Part shown: in pieces, positions 1 to 11,771 of the stretch
Layout of the letters: every line of letters begins with the position of its first letter
Position numbering within the stretch: the first letter of the stretch is position 1
From: Flaccisagitta enflata
Taxonomy: Eukaryota; Chaetognatha; Sagittoidea; Aphragmophora
Length of the DNA: 64,000 nt
Direction of reading: 5' to 3'
Assembly: GCA_965153355.1 (NCBI GenBank)
Contig: OZ231128.1
Location: 32,302,001 to 32,366,000, forward strand
The notes under the pieces: model-generated
Told to the model about the DNA's origin: nothing
What the model saw: only the letters and a program-made list of their open reading frames with translations
Database searches by the model: none
Made by a program: the position numbers and the translations under genes

Positions 1-9
1 CAACATTCA

Positions 10-14
10 CAACC

Positions 15-69
<55 letters not shown>

Positions 70-138
70 CCACAACCACAACCACAACAACCACAACCAC
101 AACCACATCCACATCCACAACAACAACAACAACAACAA

Positions 139-177
<39 letters not shown>

Positions 178-180
178 AAC
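10..180. repeat. (CAA)n trinucleotide tract
   Basis: Nearly pure CAA/ACA repeats with a few CCA interruptions. It directly abuts a (CTT)n tract, so two long strand-asymmetric triplet repeats sit side by side. Polypeptides read through it are low-complexity artefacts. Confidence 0.97.
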
Positions 181-596
181 TTCTTCATCTTCCTCTTCTT
201 CTTCCTCTTCTTCCTCCCCTTCTTCTTCCTCTTCTTATTCTTCGATTTCTTCTTATTCTTCTTCTTATTATTCTTATTCTCATTCTTCTTCTTCTTCTTC
301 TTCTTCTTCTTCTTCTTCTTCTTCTTCTTCTTCTTCTTCTTCTTCTTCTTCTTCTTCTTCTTTTTCCTCTTCTCACGGTTCATTTGCTTCGTCATTTTCT
401 TCTTCTTCTTCTTCTTCTTCTTCTTCTTCTTCTTCTTCTTCTTCTTCTTCTTCTTCTTCTTCTTCTTCTTCTTCTTCTTCTTTCTCCTTCTTCTTCTTCT
501 TCTTCTTCTTCTTCTTCTTCTTCTTCTTCTTCGTCTTCGTCTTCTTTTTCTTCTTCTTCTTCTTCTTTTTCTTCTTCCTCGTCTTCTTTTTCATGG
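181..596. repeat. (CTT)n trinucleotide tract
   Basis: About 400 bp of TTC/CTT with scattered CCT, ATT and GTC interruptions. It is a long polypyrimidine run on the plus strand. Confidence 0.97.
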
Positions 597-654
597 ATTT
601 AGTAGTTGGGGGAACATAAAATGAGAAAGAATGAAAGAAAAGATCCAGAGAAGA

Positions 655-825
655 GGGTTGATGCTGATAGAGAGGATGGAAGGAGAAAGAGACCGAGAAA
701 AAGAGACTGAGACAGAGAAAGACAGAAAGACTGACAAGCTGGCAGACCGACAGACAGCCAGACAAGCATACAGATCAATAGACAGACCGACAGACAGACA
801 CACAAAAAGATCGAGAAGAGAATAA
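655..825. repeat. degenerate GACA/GAGA-rich low-complexity DNA
   Basis: Imperfect repeats of GACA and GAGA. The same tetranucleotide style recurs at 17930-18062 and 19735-19955. Confidence 0.8.
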
Positions 826-891
826 GATGGGCAACGGGAGCAAATCGGCTGTTAAGAAATAGCTGCACAGAAGAATTTAACTGACAAGTCA

Positions 892-1206
892 CAGCTGAGC
901 TTCGCTCCAGAGTGTATCAAGGGTTTGGACAAAATTACGCCTTATGTAAGATGGACAACATTACTACCAAACACTAACCAAGCTAAGGATGAGAGCCTTC
1001 GGAGCTCTCACTGGTGTTTAATCCGGACCCATCACAACTATCCTCAGTATCAATTAAAACAACTAACCCCTAATCAACCTATATTAAAGTGAAGCTGCCT
1101 CTTTGCCGATTTGAAATAACTACAAAACTTATTGTGGGACCACAAGTTTTATGCCTCATAGGCGGGCATGCCTTCATAGCAGGTGTGTTCTAGCGGAGCT
1201 CCACTG
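892..1206. mobile_element. short TIR element, TACAGTKGAGC family (diverged copy)
   Basis: The right end reads CTAGCGGAGCTCCACTG followed by TA. A diverged left end, ACAGCTGAGCTTCGCTCC, lies at about 891. The ends resemble those of 2026-2461 and 63302-63439. The interior carries the 940-1045 hairpin repeat. CAGT ends beside TA are typical of Tc1/mariner or pogo-type non-autonomous elements; that assignment is inferred. The left boundary is uncertain. Confidence 0.55.
940..1045 (-). repeat. dispersed hairpin repeat, copy 1
   Basis: On the minus strand this closely matches plus-strand 63820-63925. Both copies contain GTGATGGGTCCGGATTAAAC, a stem-loop (GAGAGC, AAGG core, GCTCTC) and a block ending AGTAATGTTGTCCA. 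I do not recognise the family. Confidence 0.8.
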
Positions 1207-1269
1207 TATTTCGATATTGGACATTCAGTCGGGCAGATCGAATGACCATAAATCAAGACAACCGATAAG

Positions 1270-1514
1270 AAAGCATGTCCGGATACACGACCAATAAGTA
1301 GTCGCTGGCGGGTGGGCAGGGGCACTAATGTGGGTGGGCAGGGCACTAATGCGGGTGGACATGGGCAATATGGGGCAGGGCGGGGGCTGTGATGTGGCTG
1401 GGTGAGAGCAATAGTGCTCAGAAATCGCTATTTCAGTCAATTTCGCGTCACCCACCTTCCTGCCTACATACCTACCTACGTTCATACTTCCTATAGAGTC
1501 GCTTAGCCAGCGAC
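1270..1514 (+). mobile_element. hairpin-ended non-autonomous repeat, copy 1
   Basis: It begins near CCGGATACACGACC. The motif GTCGCTGGC (1301-1309) precedes GGGTGGGCAGGGGC. A CCTAC-type tetranucleotide stretch leads to the 3' hairpin GTCGCTTAGCCAGCGAC (1498-1514), then TAAAA. The 3' GCCAGCGAC is the exact complement of the 5' GTCGCTGGC. A copy with the same layout but different matched bases is at 5150-5362. A terminal hairpin followed by TAA is reminiscent of Helitron 3' ends, but this is not proven. Confidence 0.65.
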
Positions 1515-1744
1515 TAAAAACAGACAAACACCGAAAGAAACTCAGTAAGTAATAGCCAAAGCACCAGTCCCAGGGTGAGAGAGCTAGAGATAGTCAAGTG
1601 ATGAGGGTAGAAAAGGAAAGTTACCTGATGCTGATGAAAAGAGGGGAAATAGAAAAAAAGCTAATTAAGTTGAACGTACCGGCTTTTCGCGTGTCTACGC
1701 GTGTCGTTAACTGCTTTTGTTAATCAAAAATCTCACACGCGAAA

Positions 1745-1907
<163 letters not shown>

Positions 1908-2025
1908 AAAGGTTTGATTTGTTTACCACCGTCGTCGCTCCGACACTATGAGAAAAATTTCCAATTAACCATTCCCCTGGCCTTGTTTGAGCGTGACTGT
2001 ATGCGCGCCTGTTTGTGCGTGACTA

Positions 2026-2461
2026 CAGTGGAGCACCGCTAGAGCGCACCCTATTAGGTATATAGCCATTGCTTTCCCATCGGTAGCGTGGGAAAGTAAA
2101 ACTCTTGAGTCCGTTTCTCATAGTGGAGTTAGTGTATGACGCATCATATAAATGTTTGTCAGTGAAGTAGATCTTATGGCGTTATGATCTGTAATTTTTT
2201 GTTTAAAGTAGCTATGAAGCTGCTGAACACATATCATTAACAAGCAGCAACATTTAAGCAGCGGCCTTTAGCCGGTTTCCATTTTTCTAGCTGAAAAAGC
2301 AGGATTCGAACCCACAAAAATCTTCTCTTTCCCTGTCTACCATCAGAGATCTTTTGGTTTTTTTTTTCTATATTATATATAGTATATTGGCAACGAGGCA
2401 GCTCCACATTAAGACATAATTGGTTCAGTCCCTTGGCATGCGCCCTAGTGAAGCTCAACTG
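2026..2461. mobile_element. short TIR element with TA target duplication
   Basis: The left end, CAGTGGAGCACCGCTAGAGC, and the complement of the right end, CAGTTGAGCTTCACTAGGGC, are imperfect inverted repeats. Both are flanked by TA (2024-2025 and 2462-2463). There is no transposase. It belongs with 892-1206 and 63302-63439. The pogo/Tc1-like assignment rests on the TA duplication and CAGT ends. Confidence 0.75.
2265..2335 (-). other. possible tRNA-derived Pol III promoter boxes
   Basis: The minus strand contains a perfect B-box-like GGTTCGAATCC. An A-box-like GATGGTAGACAGG lies about 33 nt upstream, the spacing seen in tRNA-derived SINEs. The acceptor stem does not pair, so this is not a tRNA gene. 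It could be a relic SINE head inside the 2026-2461 element, or chance. Confidence 0.3.
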
Positions 2462-2784
2462 TATTTGTTTGTGTCTTAGTCTTCGAAGTGTGTGTATGTA
2501 CTTGTTTTGTTTGTGTTTGCTGTGTTTGCGAGGCTGCAAGGAATAAACACTAACGTTTCCACCTAAAACTGATCACGTGCAGTCATGCATGGCAACCTAA
2601 GTCCCGTGTAGGTGGACTGGAGCACTGGAGCAGTGAAGCAAAACCGTTTTCAAAAAAAAAAAACATAGCTTATAGAGTCAAGTAGCTAGCAAATGAAAAC
2701 TAATTATCTTTGTTCATTATTTTGATTGATAACTTCTAACAGAGTCTACGCCTACGCCTCTACGGCGTCAAACTACTGTAACAC

Positions 2785-2900
2785 CTGTTTAAGTCGCTTG
2801 CTCAGCGACTTTATAAGCGGGTGTGTCCGTAGGTCTGTTGGTAGGTTGGTAGATAGGTAGGTAGAAAGGTAACGAGGTTTGTAGGTAGGTAGACAGGAAG
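2785..2900 (-). mobile_element. hairpin-ended repeat, 3' part (copy 3)
   Basis: On the minus strand a CTAC-type tetranucleotide run leads to GGACACACCCGCTTATAAA and then the hairpin GTCGCTGAGCAAGCGAC followed by TTAAA. The layout matches the 3' ends at 1498-1514 and 5347-5362, again with a different stem/loop sequence. The 5' portion is not visible because a (CAA) tract follows. Confidence 0.5.
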
Positions 2901-2925
2901 GTAGGTAACGCGAACTTTTGAACGA

Positions 2926-2930
2926 CAACC

Positions 2931-3027
<97 letters not shown>

Positions 3028-3053
3028 ACACAACCACAACCACAACCACAACC

Positions 3054-3134
<81 letters not shown>

Positions 3135-3136
3135 GC

Positions 3137-3168
<32 letters not shown>

Positions 3169-3230
3169 AAACAACAACAAGTTCAACAACAACAAGTTCA
3201 ACAACAACAACCAACAGATAACGAAAGACG
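2926..3230. repeat. (CAA)n tract
   Basis: About 300 bp of CAA units with a CCACAA patch near 3030-3057. Confidence 0.98.
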
Positions 3231-3443
3231 ACGACGACGAATTGTCCGATTACATTATAATTAGGGAGTGACAGCGAGGGTGACCGTGAAAATGACAACT
3301 ATGACAATGACGACGACTATGACGATGACGACAATGTTGTTATTTGGGCATGAAAATGACGTCGATGACGCCCATGAGAATTGCGCAACGATGACAACGA
3401 CGATGTAGCTGACAAAATGGGGACGACGATGACGACGACGAAG

Positions 3444-3476
<33 letters not shown>

Positions 3477-3485
3477 TAGTGATTT
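3230..3485. repeat. degenerate (GAC/GAT)n triplet region
   Basis: Imperfect GAC, GAT and GAA triplets, diverged enough to give a long but non-genic open frame on the minus strand. Confidence 0.85.
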
Positions 3486-3606
3486 GGGCATGACGTCGAG
3501 GATGTCAATGTCGTTTCGGATTTTATGTCCGGAATAACGCCTCTCTAAATTGGCTCTCACGTGAGAGGGGATTCATCAAAGAAATTTATGAGGAAAAATG
3601 AGACAG

Positions 3607-3720
<114 letters not shown>

Positions 3721-3784
3721 CATCTATGATATCATTTTATTTGTAGATGATTAAAAGACACCATGAAAGGTGCCCTGTTTTTAG

Positions 3785-4898
3785 TACAGTAGATGTTGTC
3801 TAGACTTGGAAATATGGGGGAATTTGAGGAAAATGTAATAAACTGATATTAGGAATATAAATTAATCAAAGGATGTTTTATTGATTATGGAAGTTTGTTG
3901 CTATGGAAACACATTTTCATGTTTTCCCATTAAAATATCAATATTTTGACAATTTCTTTCATTTGGGAACATTGCTTATAATAAAATTTATTAGAATTTT
4001 CTTTCAATATATACTTTTAATAATATCACTGTGTGTGAGAGTATTGTAATGCTACAAGCAACTGCCAAATGAGCAATATTCTTACACAACATACTATGGG
4101 AAATTATTTTTAACAGTATTCGTGTTAACTCTTATTGATATTTTAAAGGGATTACATGAAAATGTGTCTCCTTAGCAACCAACACCCATTGTTAATAAAG
4201 CACTCTTGTACTATCTAGGAAATAGAAATCTTTCCGAATGTTTCAGTCAATAACTCTTGTAAAAATCATCTGATCAAGAAAAAATTGGTGACAAAAATGA
4301 AGCTCTTCAAATTTGCAAGCTATCTACGCAAACCGCATCTTGGTATCTTAGTGGGTTTAAAAGTTATCTTACTTTTAATGAAATCATCCCTTTTGAAGGT
4401 TCCTCAATTTGATTTTTTTACAGTCAGACTTAATTATCAAAAAATCGAAAACTCATCTGTTTTTTTATGAATTGGCAAAAAATTGATGGCCCAACTGAAG
4501 ACTTTTTCAAGGGGCATCTTTTTTGTATTTTTGCGCAACAAAATCAGCCCAGCCATTTAAAAGTTTTGATCACTCAAAGATGAAAAAAGGGGAAAAAAAT
4601 TCATCACGCAAAAATGCTGGAAGCCATCACTCCAAAATACCTCCAGAAACTTATACAAATTGCTGAACTGGATGATGGTGGTGGTAATTGAGTCAGAGGG
4701 AGCTTACATCCATTATTTATTGATTTGCAATCAGCTGATATACATGATTGTGTCATTAAATGACATGAACTCTTAGGTGGAAAGATTTCTATTTCCTTGA
4801 TAGTATTAGTTTTTGTTACGAACATCAATCTCCTAGAATGATTTGTTTTCCTAGTATGAATTCCCCCATATTTCCAAGTCTTGACGACATCTACTGTA
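3785..4898. mobile_element. 1.1 kb TIR element with TA duplication
   Basis: The first about 40 bp (TACAGTAGATGT...GACTTGGAAATATGGGGG) is inverted at 4859-4898 with two or three mismatches, and TA lies at both outer ends. A second inverted pair inside, at about 4210-4237 and 4778-4806 (core GGAAATAGAAATCTTTCC), gives a nested fold. No open frame longer than about 74 codons and no transposase motif were seen. It is best described as a Tc1/mariner-type non-autonomous element. Confidence 0.8.
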
Positions 4899-5149
4899 GC
4901 AAGTGATATCAGCTAAACCATGTATTTTTATGTTGTGAATAATTTAGATTGGCTCTGTCTGAAACTACATTTTTTCAGGCAACATTTCATAGAACTTGTT
5001 CCAACGGTTGGGCGCTCACAAAAAGTCGTGCTGTGAAGAAATGGTATCTCACGTGTATTAAGATACATTCAATTGGAATTTCTCAAATACTTTAGAGACA
5101 AAATGTTTTGCCGGTATAACTCGCTTTTTACAAGCAGGATACTGTGGAA

Positions 5150-5362
5150 AACAAGGCGGGATACACGGCTACCGAAGTCGCGTGCGGGTGGGCAGGGGCC
5201 ATATTTGAGGTCACTAGACCATTTAGGCAGTAGCAGTGGGGTCAAAGAAATAAAATCATAAAAAAAAGTAAAACGTGACCGACCGACCAACCGACCAACC
5301 GACCGACCGACCGACCGACCGACCGACGGACAAAGCGGGTTGTAGAGTCGCGTGCACGCGAC
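5150..5362 (+). mobile_element. hairpin-ended non-autonomous repeat, copy 2
   Basis: It starts near GGATACACGGCTACC. GTCGCGTGC (5177-5185) precedes GGGTGGGCAGGGGC. A (GACC)n run occupies about 5277-5332. The 3' end is the perfect palindrome GTCGCGTGCACGCGAC (5347-5362) followed by TAAAA. The last nine bases are the complement of 5177-5185. A truncated copy starts at the window end (63970-64000). Confidence 0.7.
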
Positions 5363-5593
5363 TAAAAATATTATTCATAAAAAGCAGAATTGTTTTGATT
5401 CTCTGAATCTTCTATTAGCTACAATTTTGTGACATCATTAAAACGCAGAGGAAAGGTTTTTTTAAGCTCTTTTGTATGCTCGTTATTTTTCTTTGTTTTG
5501 CCACTTTTGTTCTTGTTTTTCTGTCGCCAGACACTACACTTATTGTGCAAATAAATGTTTTACGTGCAAATTAAAAGCTTTTACACGTCTGTT

Positions 5594-5697
<104 letters not shown>

Positions 5698-5848
5698 TTC
5701 ATAGTTCCTCGAAATTTCTACATTTCCCTTTCCTTTCACTCCACCCTTTCTCCACCTTTTGATTTTCCTTTTCCGGTCGAAAAAAAAAGAAAAAGAATTC
5801 CATCTGCTCAACTCGTATTGGCAACATAATTGGCCGCGTCTGCATGGA

Positions 5849-5849
<1 letters not shown>

Positions 5850-5945
<96 letters not shown>
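5850..5945. repeat. (TC)n tract
   Basis: Pure CT repeats preceded by AATTGGCCGCGTCTGCATGG. The spacer to the next tract begins GTCGCCCGGCACTATAC. Confidence 0.99.
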
Positions 5946-5947
<2 letters not shown>

Positions 5948-6019
5948 TCACACGTCGCCCGGCACTATACTCGGCTCTATAATTGGCATCGTGACTTCCA
6001 AATAGTTTCTGGAGCACAT

Positions 6020-6140
<121 letters not shown>

Positions 6141-6394
6141 TCGTTTCACCTCTCTTACTGTCTCTTCCCCCTTTTGACTTTCTTTATGTCTATCTGTCTT
6201 CCGTACCCTTTTCTCTACGTCTTTCTGTTTCTGTTTGTCACTCTTTGCCGAGCTAGCCCTAAAATACTGGTAAAACAGGAACCTTCCAAGCTGATTTGTG
6301 CAGTACTCCAAAGCAAAGCACCCTCCGCCCGCTGCCTCCTGATTCTCGTTATTTTGCTACTGACAACCCCCAACCTTCCAACCCCCAGAAAAAA

Positions 6395-6930
6395 CAGGTC
6401 GCCCAAGGGCAATACATGGTCAGCGATACCCGTTGCCCTGCTTTGCATGGTTGAAAATCAGAATGAGAGGGGACTTTCATTCGTTCGTTCGTTCGTCCGT
6501 CCGTCCGTCCTTCCGTCCGTTCGTCCGCCCCCCCAGGCCCTCTCAGGCCTGAAATCTGCCCTCTCAGGCCTAAAAGCTGCCCTCTCAGGCCTGAAATCTA
6601 CCCTCTCAGGCCTTGAATCTGCGAGGGCAGATTTCAGGCCTGAAAGGGCAGATTTAAGGCCTGACGCTGAGAGGACAGGATTCAGGCCTGAAAGGCAGAT
6701 TTTAGGCCTGAGAGGTCAGATTTCAGGCCTGAGAGGGCCTGGGGGGGACGAACAAATGGACGGACGAACAAACAAACGAACGAACGAACGAATGAACGAA
6801 CAAACGAACAAACGAACGAACGAACGAACGAACGAACGAACAAACGAACGAACAAACGAACAAACGAACAAACGAACGAAAGTCCCCTGTGTTCTACAGG
6901 ACTTCGTCCCCTTTGGGGCCGCTGCCCAAA
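6395..6930. mobile_element. foldback element with 21 bp minisatellite, copy 1
   Basis: Two arms are inverted copies of each other. The left arm has GGGGACTTTC (about 6469-6478), (CGTT)n/(CGTC)n, CCCCCAGGCCC and tandem CTCTCAGGCCTGAAATCTGC units. The right arm has the complementary units, (CGAA)n and GAAAGTCCCC (about 6879-6888). A conserved core, CCTTTGGGGCCGCTGCCC, follows at 6910-6927. A second module at 6395-6443 (GCCCAAGGGCAATACATGG) also occurs at 10516-10560 and 16521-16567. No coding capacity is seen. Confidence 0.75.
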
Positions 6931-7126
6931 AAAAGAAAGAGCTGAGAGGCGGCTGTCAGCGTTCAGTTTTAGCCGGTAAAAGTGGCAGAGCAGCCATCGG
7001 CTCAGAAAAAAAGTTGTCGGCTGCCGAATTGGCGCTGGCGTTCGGTGGACAAGAAGCGGCGCCAGGCCGGCGTCACGGAGCCGGATGTGGCGCCACTTAG
7101 CGCAGCGCCGAGCGGTAAGTGCAACG

Positions 7127-7275
7127 ACGGAGGCGGCGGAGTTGGCGGAGGCGGCGGAGGCGGCGGAGGCGGCGGAGGCGGCGGAGGCGGCGGAGGCGGC
7201 GGAGGCGGCGGAGGCGGCGGAGGCGGCGGAGGCGGCGGAGGCGGCGGAGGCGGCGGAGGCGGCGGAGGCGGCGGT
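7127..7275. repeat. 9 bp minisatellite (GGAGGCGGC)n
   Basis: About 15 tandem 9-mers, very GC-rich against an AT-rich neighbourhood. Any frame gives Gly, Ala/Glu or Arg runs, so these are not evidence of a gene. Confidence 0.95.
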
Positions 7276-7364
7276 CGAGAGAGTTGGACAGGCGGCCAGT
7301 GAGTTTTTGAAAGAGTTGGACAGGTTTGGCCAGTGATTGTTTTTGAAACTAATTGGTTTCTTCA

Positions 7365-7387
7365 TCCTCGAGAGAGAGAGAGAAAGC

Positions 7388-7421
<34 letters not shown>
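7365..7421. repeat. (AG)n tract
   Basis: Slightly interrupted AG repeats. Confidence 0.95.
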
Positions 7422-7424
<3 letters not shown>

Positions 7425-7742
7425 AAAGTCAAGAAAGAACAGAAAAGTGAAGTAACAGAAGCAAATTAGTGAGGAGAAGAAGAAGGAAAAGGATAACTTT
7501 TTAAACTGAGGCGGAGAGCAAAGTGGCAAAGTGGGGAAAACGAGATACGTGATTACTTAAATTGAACTACACATGACTGCGAAAAAGAGTTATGTGGTAA
7601 TGGAAAGGAAGAAAAGAGGAAAGATAACTAAAAGAGACACAGCCAGCAGTTTCTTGACAAGAAGGAATATGTAGTTGAGAAGGAGTTGAAGGGACAACTT
7701 AATGAAAAGTAAGGTAGAGATTGGGGAAATGATCTTTTTTTA

Positions 7743-8047
7743 CAGTCAGTGGACAAAACATAATAGGTATATATATGCTACACTTAGCTTTGATCAAAAT
7801 TAATGACAATAAACAAAATTGTATATGCAACAACTGGTGGTTAAAATTACAGATGGCTGTAATAACCCAAAATTGAAGCTTTACAGCCGGCTGTAATTCT
7901 AACGACGAATTATTGCAAACAAGGTTTTGTTTATTACAGCCAGCTATAATTTAAATAACTGATTATTGCATATAACATTTTGTTTACAATAACTAAGTTG
8001 GTTCAACGTCAACAGCATGATACCCATTCTGTTTTGTCCACTGACTG
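7743..8047. mobile_element. 305 bp TIR element (CAGTCAGTGGACAAAACA ends)
   Basis: CAGTCAGTGGACAAAACA at 7743 is repeated inverted at 8030-8047. The match extends to about 25 bp with two mismatches. TA precedes the left end; the right flank is TTTAA. The interior repeats CAGCCGGCTGTAAT-like palindromes. The ends resemble Tc1/IS630-type termini, an assignment by pattern only. Confidence 0.75.
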
Positions 8048-8540
<493 letters not shown>

Positions 8541-8699
8541 CTATGTATGGATTAGCAGATTCACACGCATTTACCCACACGCGCGGCGCGACGTCTCGCA
8601 GTGCGGCCACACGCAATCATTTTATGGTGACGTTGTCGGTGATTGGAACCAGCCGCGTCCTTGCCTCATTGCCATAATATTCTCAGTTAGTTCCTTCCC

Positions 8700-8885
8700 A
8701 TGTCTGTGTCTCTCTGTCTCTCTGTCTTTATGTCTTTATGACTTTATGTCTCTCTGTCCTAATGTCTCTGTATCTCTGTCTATCCGACTCTTATCTATAT
8801 CTCTGTTTCTCCGTCTCTGTGTCTGTCTCTGTGTCTGTCGGTCAGTCAGTTTTGTCTGTCTCTCCGTCTGTTTTTCTGTACTGTT
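8700..8885. repeat. degenerate GTCTCT/GTCTGT repeats
   Basis: Low-complexity pyrimidine-rich DNA. It resembles the reverse complement of the GACA-type tracts elsewhere in the window. Confidence 0.8.
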
Positions 8886-9228
8886 TTTGCCTATTTGGCT
8901 CCCCAACTTCATATTTTTTACGTCTATCTGTCTTCCTGCTTGTTTTCGTGTCTTTCGCTCTTTGTCTAATTCTTTTCTTCCTTGTCCTCCTGCGTCTTTT
9001 TGCGATGCCGTCTCACTATGAAACTTACTCTTAGTCTCAGTGTATGATCGTGTATTCATTTGCGCACTACGTGACTCTACCAGCTACTTTCCGGTCAGTC
9101 CGTCGCGCGTCATTGCACGGTCACTTCATTGCTCGATCCACCGGTCCATCGGGCGTTCGCCGCCACTACCTATCATATGTGTATGTAGGGTTTACGTGGT
9201 TTCTTTGTCTCTTACTCTGTCTCTAACA

Positions 9229-9355
<127 letters not shown>

Positions 9356-10224
9356 CGCAAATGCGGTGTCAATCTTACGCAGGTGACACCTCGTTTTCGT
9401 CTATTGATTGATTATCCATTTCTAAGAAATGATTCAGAATGTGTTTGAGCCAGTTAGCCACAGCATCGATGTGGACAGGAAAGCATTTCGGTTACTTCCG
9501 CCAAACTTATACAAGAGGACACAGTCGTAATCTGCTGTAACGGATCCAAGAGTAACGAAAATCCAATTATATTGCATTATCATTGCATGTGAAATCTAGG
9601 TCTGTTTCTGTCATCTCTCTTCATTCTTATTTTGGCAATAATGGAAATCAACCATAAACAGATGATATTTGTTGGCCCTTTGACTCCCGTTCTTGCGATG
9701 TTCATCTGCAGTTACTCAGTAAATCGTTTTGAAGCGAGATGGCTTCAATATCCAAATATCAATTTGAAAGTGTAATAAGATTCATCCTTCTGTTATCCAA
9801 TTCGCGAATAGATTTTGATTCTTTCCTGAGTGCCGTTTATCTTGAACAATATGACATGTTTATACCAATGAGAAGTTTCACAAAAAGAAACTGTAAAGCA
9901 CAGCCTCCATGGTAGCATCCCCTTTTGCCCCATAGAAATAAAGAACAGGTTAGTTGGCGATACTTGCGCTGAAAAGAAAAGTGTCTTTTCTTATTTTATG
10001 TCAAAAGTAATTGGCACTAAGATTTTGATATTTTCCCGTTAATGCTTTCTTACTTTTTTCTTTTTTTGTGCTCCTTTTGATGGCTGCAAATGTTTCAATA
10101 CATATCAATGACAACCTCCCCTCCCTTTTTTGCTTTTTTGGGCAGCGGCCTTGAATTGGCCGAGAACCCATGCATTCACACATGGTGAAAATATTTCCTA
10201 CTCTTTCTTTTCATTCTCCCTCCT
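9356..10224. other. no recognisable feature
   Basis: AT-rich, apparently low-copy DNA. The only hint of repeat material is TTGGGCAGCGGCC near 10137-10149, which resembles the foldback-family core. No gene is supported. Confidence 0.5.
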
Positions 10225-10860
10225 TCAGCCTACCCACTTCGAGGCTGAGATCCCAGCTTTGAGACTCAAATTTCGAGCATTGAGGCTCAAATTCCAGCCT
10301 GTAGGCTCAAATCCCAGCCTCAAAACTCAAATCCCAGTTATGAGGCTCAAACTCACAAGGATCAAATCCTAGCTGTAAGGCACAAATTTCAGCCTTGATG
10401 GTAAAATCCCATCCATGAGGCTCAGCCATGTGGCTCTATTTCTAGCCTCAAGGCTAAAGTCCCTGTCTCCCAGCCTCAAGGCTCAAATCTCAACCATGAG
10501 GCTAAAGTAAAATCAGTCGCCCAAGGGCAATATGTGGTCAGCGATACCCGATGCCCTGCTATTTATGTTGGTGATTGTAGGTAATGGGTAGCAGGGCAGC
10601 GGCCCCGAAGAGGACGATGTTCTGTAGAACACAGAGGGACTTTCATTAATTTGTCCTTCCCTGTGTGCAGATTTGAGCCTCGAGGCTGGGATTTGAAATT
10701 TGAGGCTGGGATTTCAGCCTTGAGGCTCGGATTTGAGTCTTGAGATTGGGTTTTGAGTCTTGAGGCTGGGGTTTGATCCTTGAGACTGGGATTTGAGCCT
10801 GGAGGCTGGGATTTGAGCCACGAGGCAGGGATTTGAGCTTCCAGGCTGGAATTTCTGCAA
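10225..10860. mobile_element. foldback element with about 20 bp minisatellite, copy 2
   Basis: The left arm (10228-10505) is tandem GAGGCTCAAATCCCAGCC-like units. The right arm (10677-10855) is the complementary GAGGCTGGGATTTGAGCC units. Between them lie the GCCCAAGGGCAATATGTGG module (10516-10560) and, on the minus strand, the core CTTCGGGGCCGCTGCCC with GAAAGTCCCTCTGTGTTC (about 10592-10645). The layout is the same as 6395-6930, but the minisatellite unit differs. Confidence 0.75.
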
Positions 10861-11158
10861 AGAGAAGTGTAAAGCATGGGAATATATAAGCATTAGATTA
10901 ACAGTGCAATCTCTGAGCTTATTTTCAATTTCATAGTAATTCATTATTACAATACAATGAGAATGGAGAATGAATAAAACACATTAATCACAGGTAAAGC
11001 GCAATTTCATTTAGGTCAGATCAGCGGGCGTAATCACCCTCATAGAGATGTTAAGCATAAGATATAGGACAATCAGGCGCAGATACGGGCAGTAACCAAT
11101 TTATAGAGATGACGATGGAACACACAGAAGTGGAAGCTAATCAGTTTTCTGCTTCATC

Positions 11159-11178
11159 TCAGATATGTCGAGACAGCA
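11159..11178. repeat. inverted repeat bounding the LINE, 3' side
   Basis: TCAGATATGTCGAGACAGCA. It pairs with 16035-16054, with one mismatch in 20. Confidence 0.85.
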
Positions 11179-11208
11179 CCAGCCCAACGCCAAGCCCGCG
11201 CTGCGAGG

Positions 11209-11771
11209 TCAAACGGGTACCCCTCCCCATGTACAGACCCCACACCCCGCCACCCTGCACTCAAACCCCGCATACCCAGCCAGGAACCCAGCCCTCGACC
11301 ACCTCTTAAAAGACGCAAGCGACGCCATCCCCCTCCGCGCCTTCCCAATTGTCGCCCACTCCTTGGGCACCCTGTACCCCACCGACCCGTGGTCCCTAGT
11401 GGACAAATAGAGACCCCCCCTTGCCGACCTAGTCCCATACCCATGGACCCCCTCAATCCTGCCCAGCATAGCTGCCTGGTTCTCTGGAAGCCTGCCTCTC
11501 CAGAAGCGCCAGGCGTGGACCCGGAGCTGTTGTCTATACAGGTCCCCCACCTTAAGCATGCCATACTGGGCCAGGAGCGGGTCAGCATGGTAGCGCCCCC
11601 CTCTGCCAGCTATCAAGCCAGCAAACCTCTTCTGGTACCGAAGAAGCGCCCCACCCGTTGTCTGGTTCCTCCCTCCCACAAAATCCCCCCACACCATAAG
11701 GCAGTACTGCAGGTGCGGCAGGACCAGCGCATTATAGAGTGAGAGAAGGGACCCACTGCCCAGGACCCCCC
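11209..11771 (-). pseudogene. ORF2 C-terminal domain in a shifted frame
   Basis: This frame supplies what the long ORF2 frame lacks. It encodes the post-polymerase segment typical of CR1/Jockey-group ORF2: LYNALVLPHLQYC, then MVWGDF, YQKRFAGLI, DPLLAQYGMLKVGDLYRQQL and a terminal block with GYGTRSARGG, GYRVPKEW and SFKRW. It joins the long frame at a run of six C on the plus strand (11766-11771). One additional base there would restore a continuous frame, so either a one-base deletion or a homopolymer sequencing error separates the parts. The stop codon is at 11209-11211. Very likely the natural C-terminus of ORF2. Confidence 0.9.

Noticed and set aside
1620-1660. Hammerhead ribozyme core (CTGATGA ... 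GAAA)
   Set aside because: No stem II or stem I/III pairing around it. The same holds for CTGATGA at 61114.
2265-2335. A functional tRNA gene on the minus strand
   Set aside because: The boxes are present but the acceptor stem does not pair and the anticodon arm is absent. Kept only as a possible SINE relic.
6982-7302. Glycine-rich protein
   Set aside because: Produced by the 9 bp GGAGGCGGC minisatellite; other frames give Ala/Glu or Arg runs.
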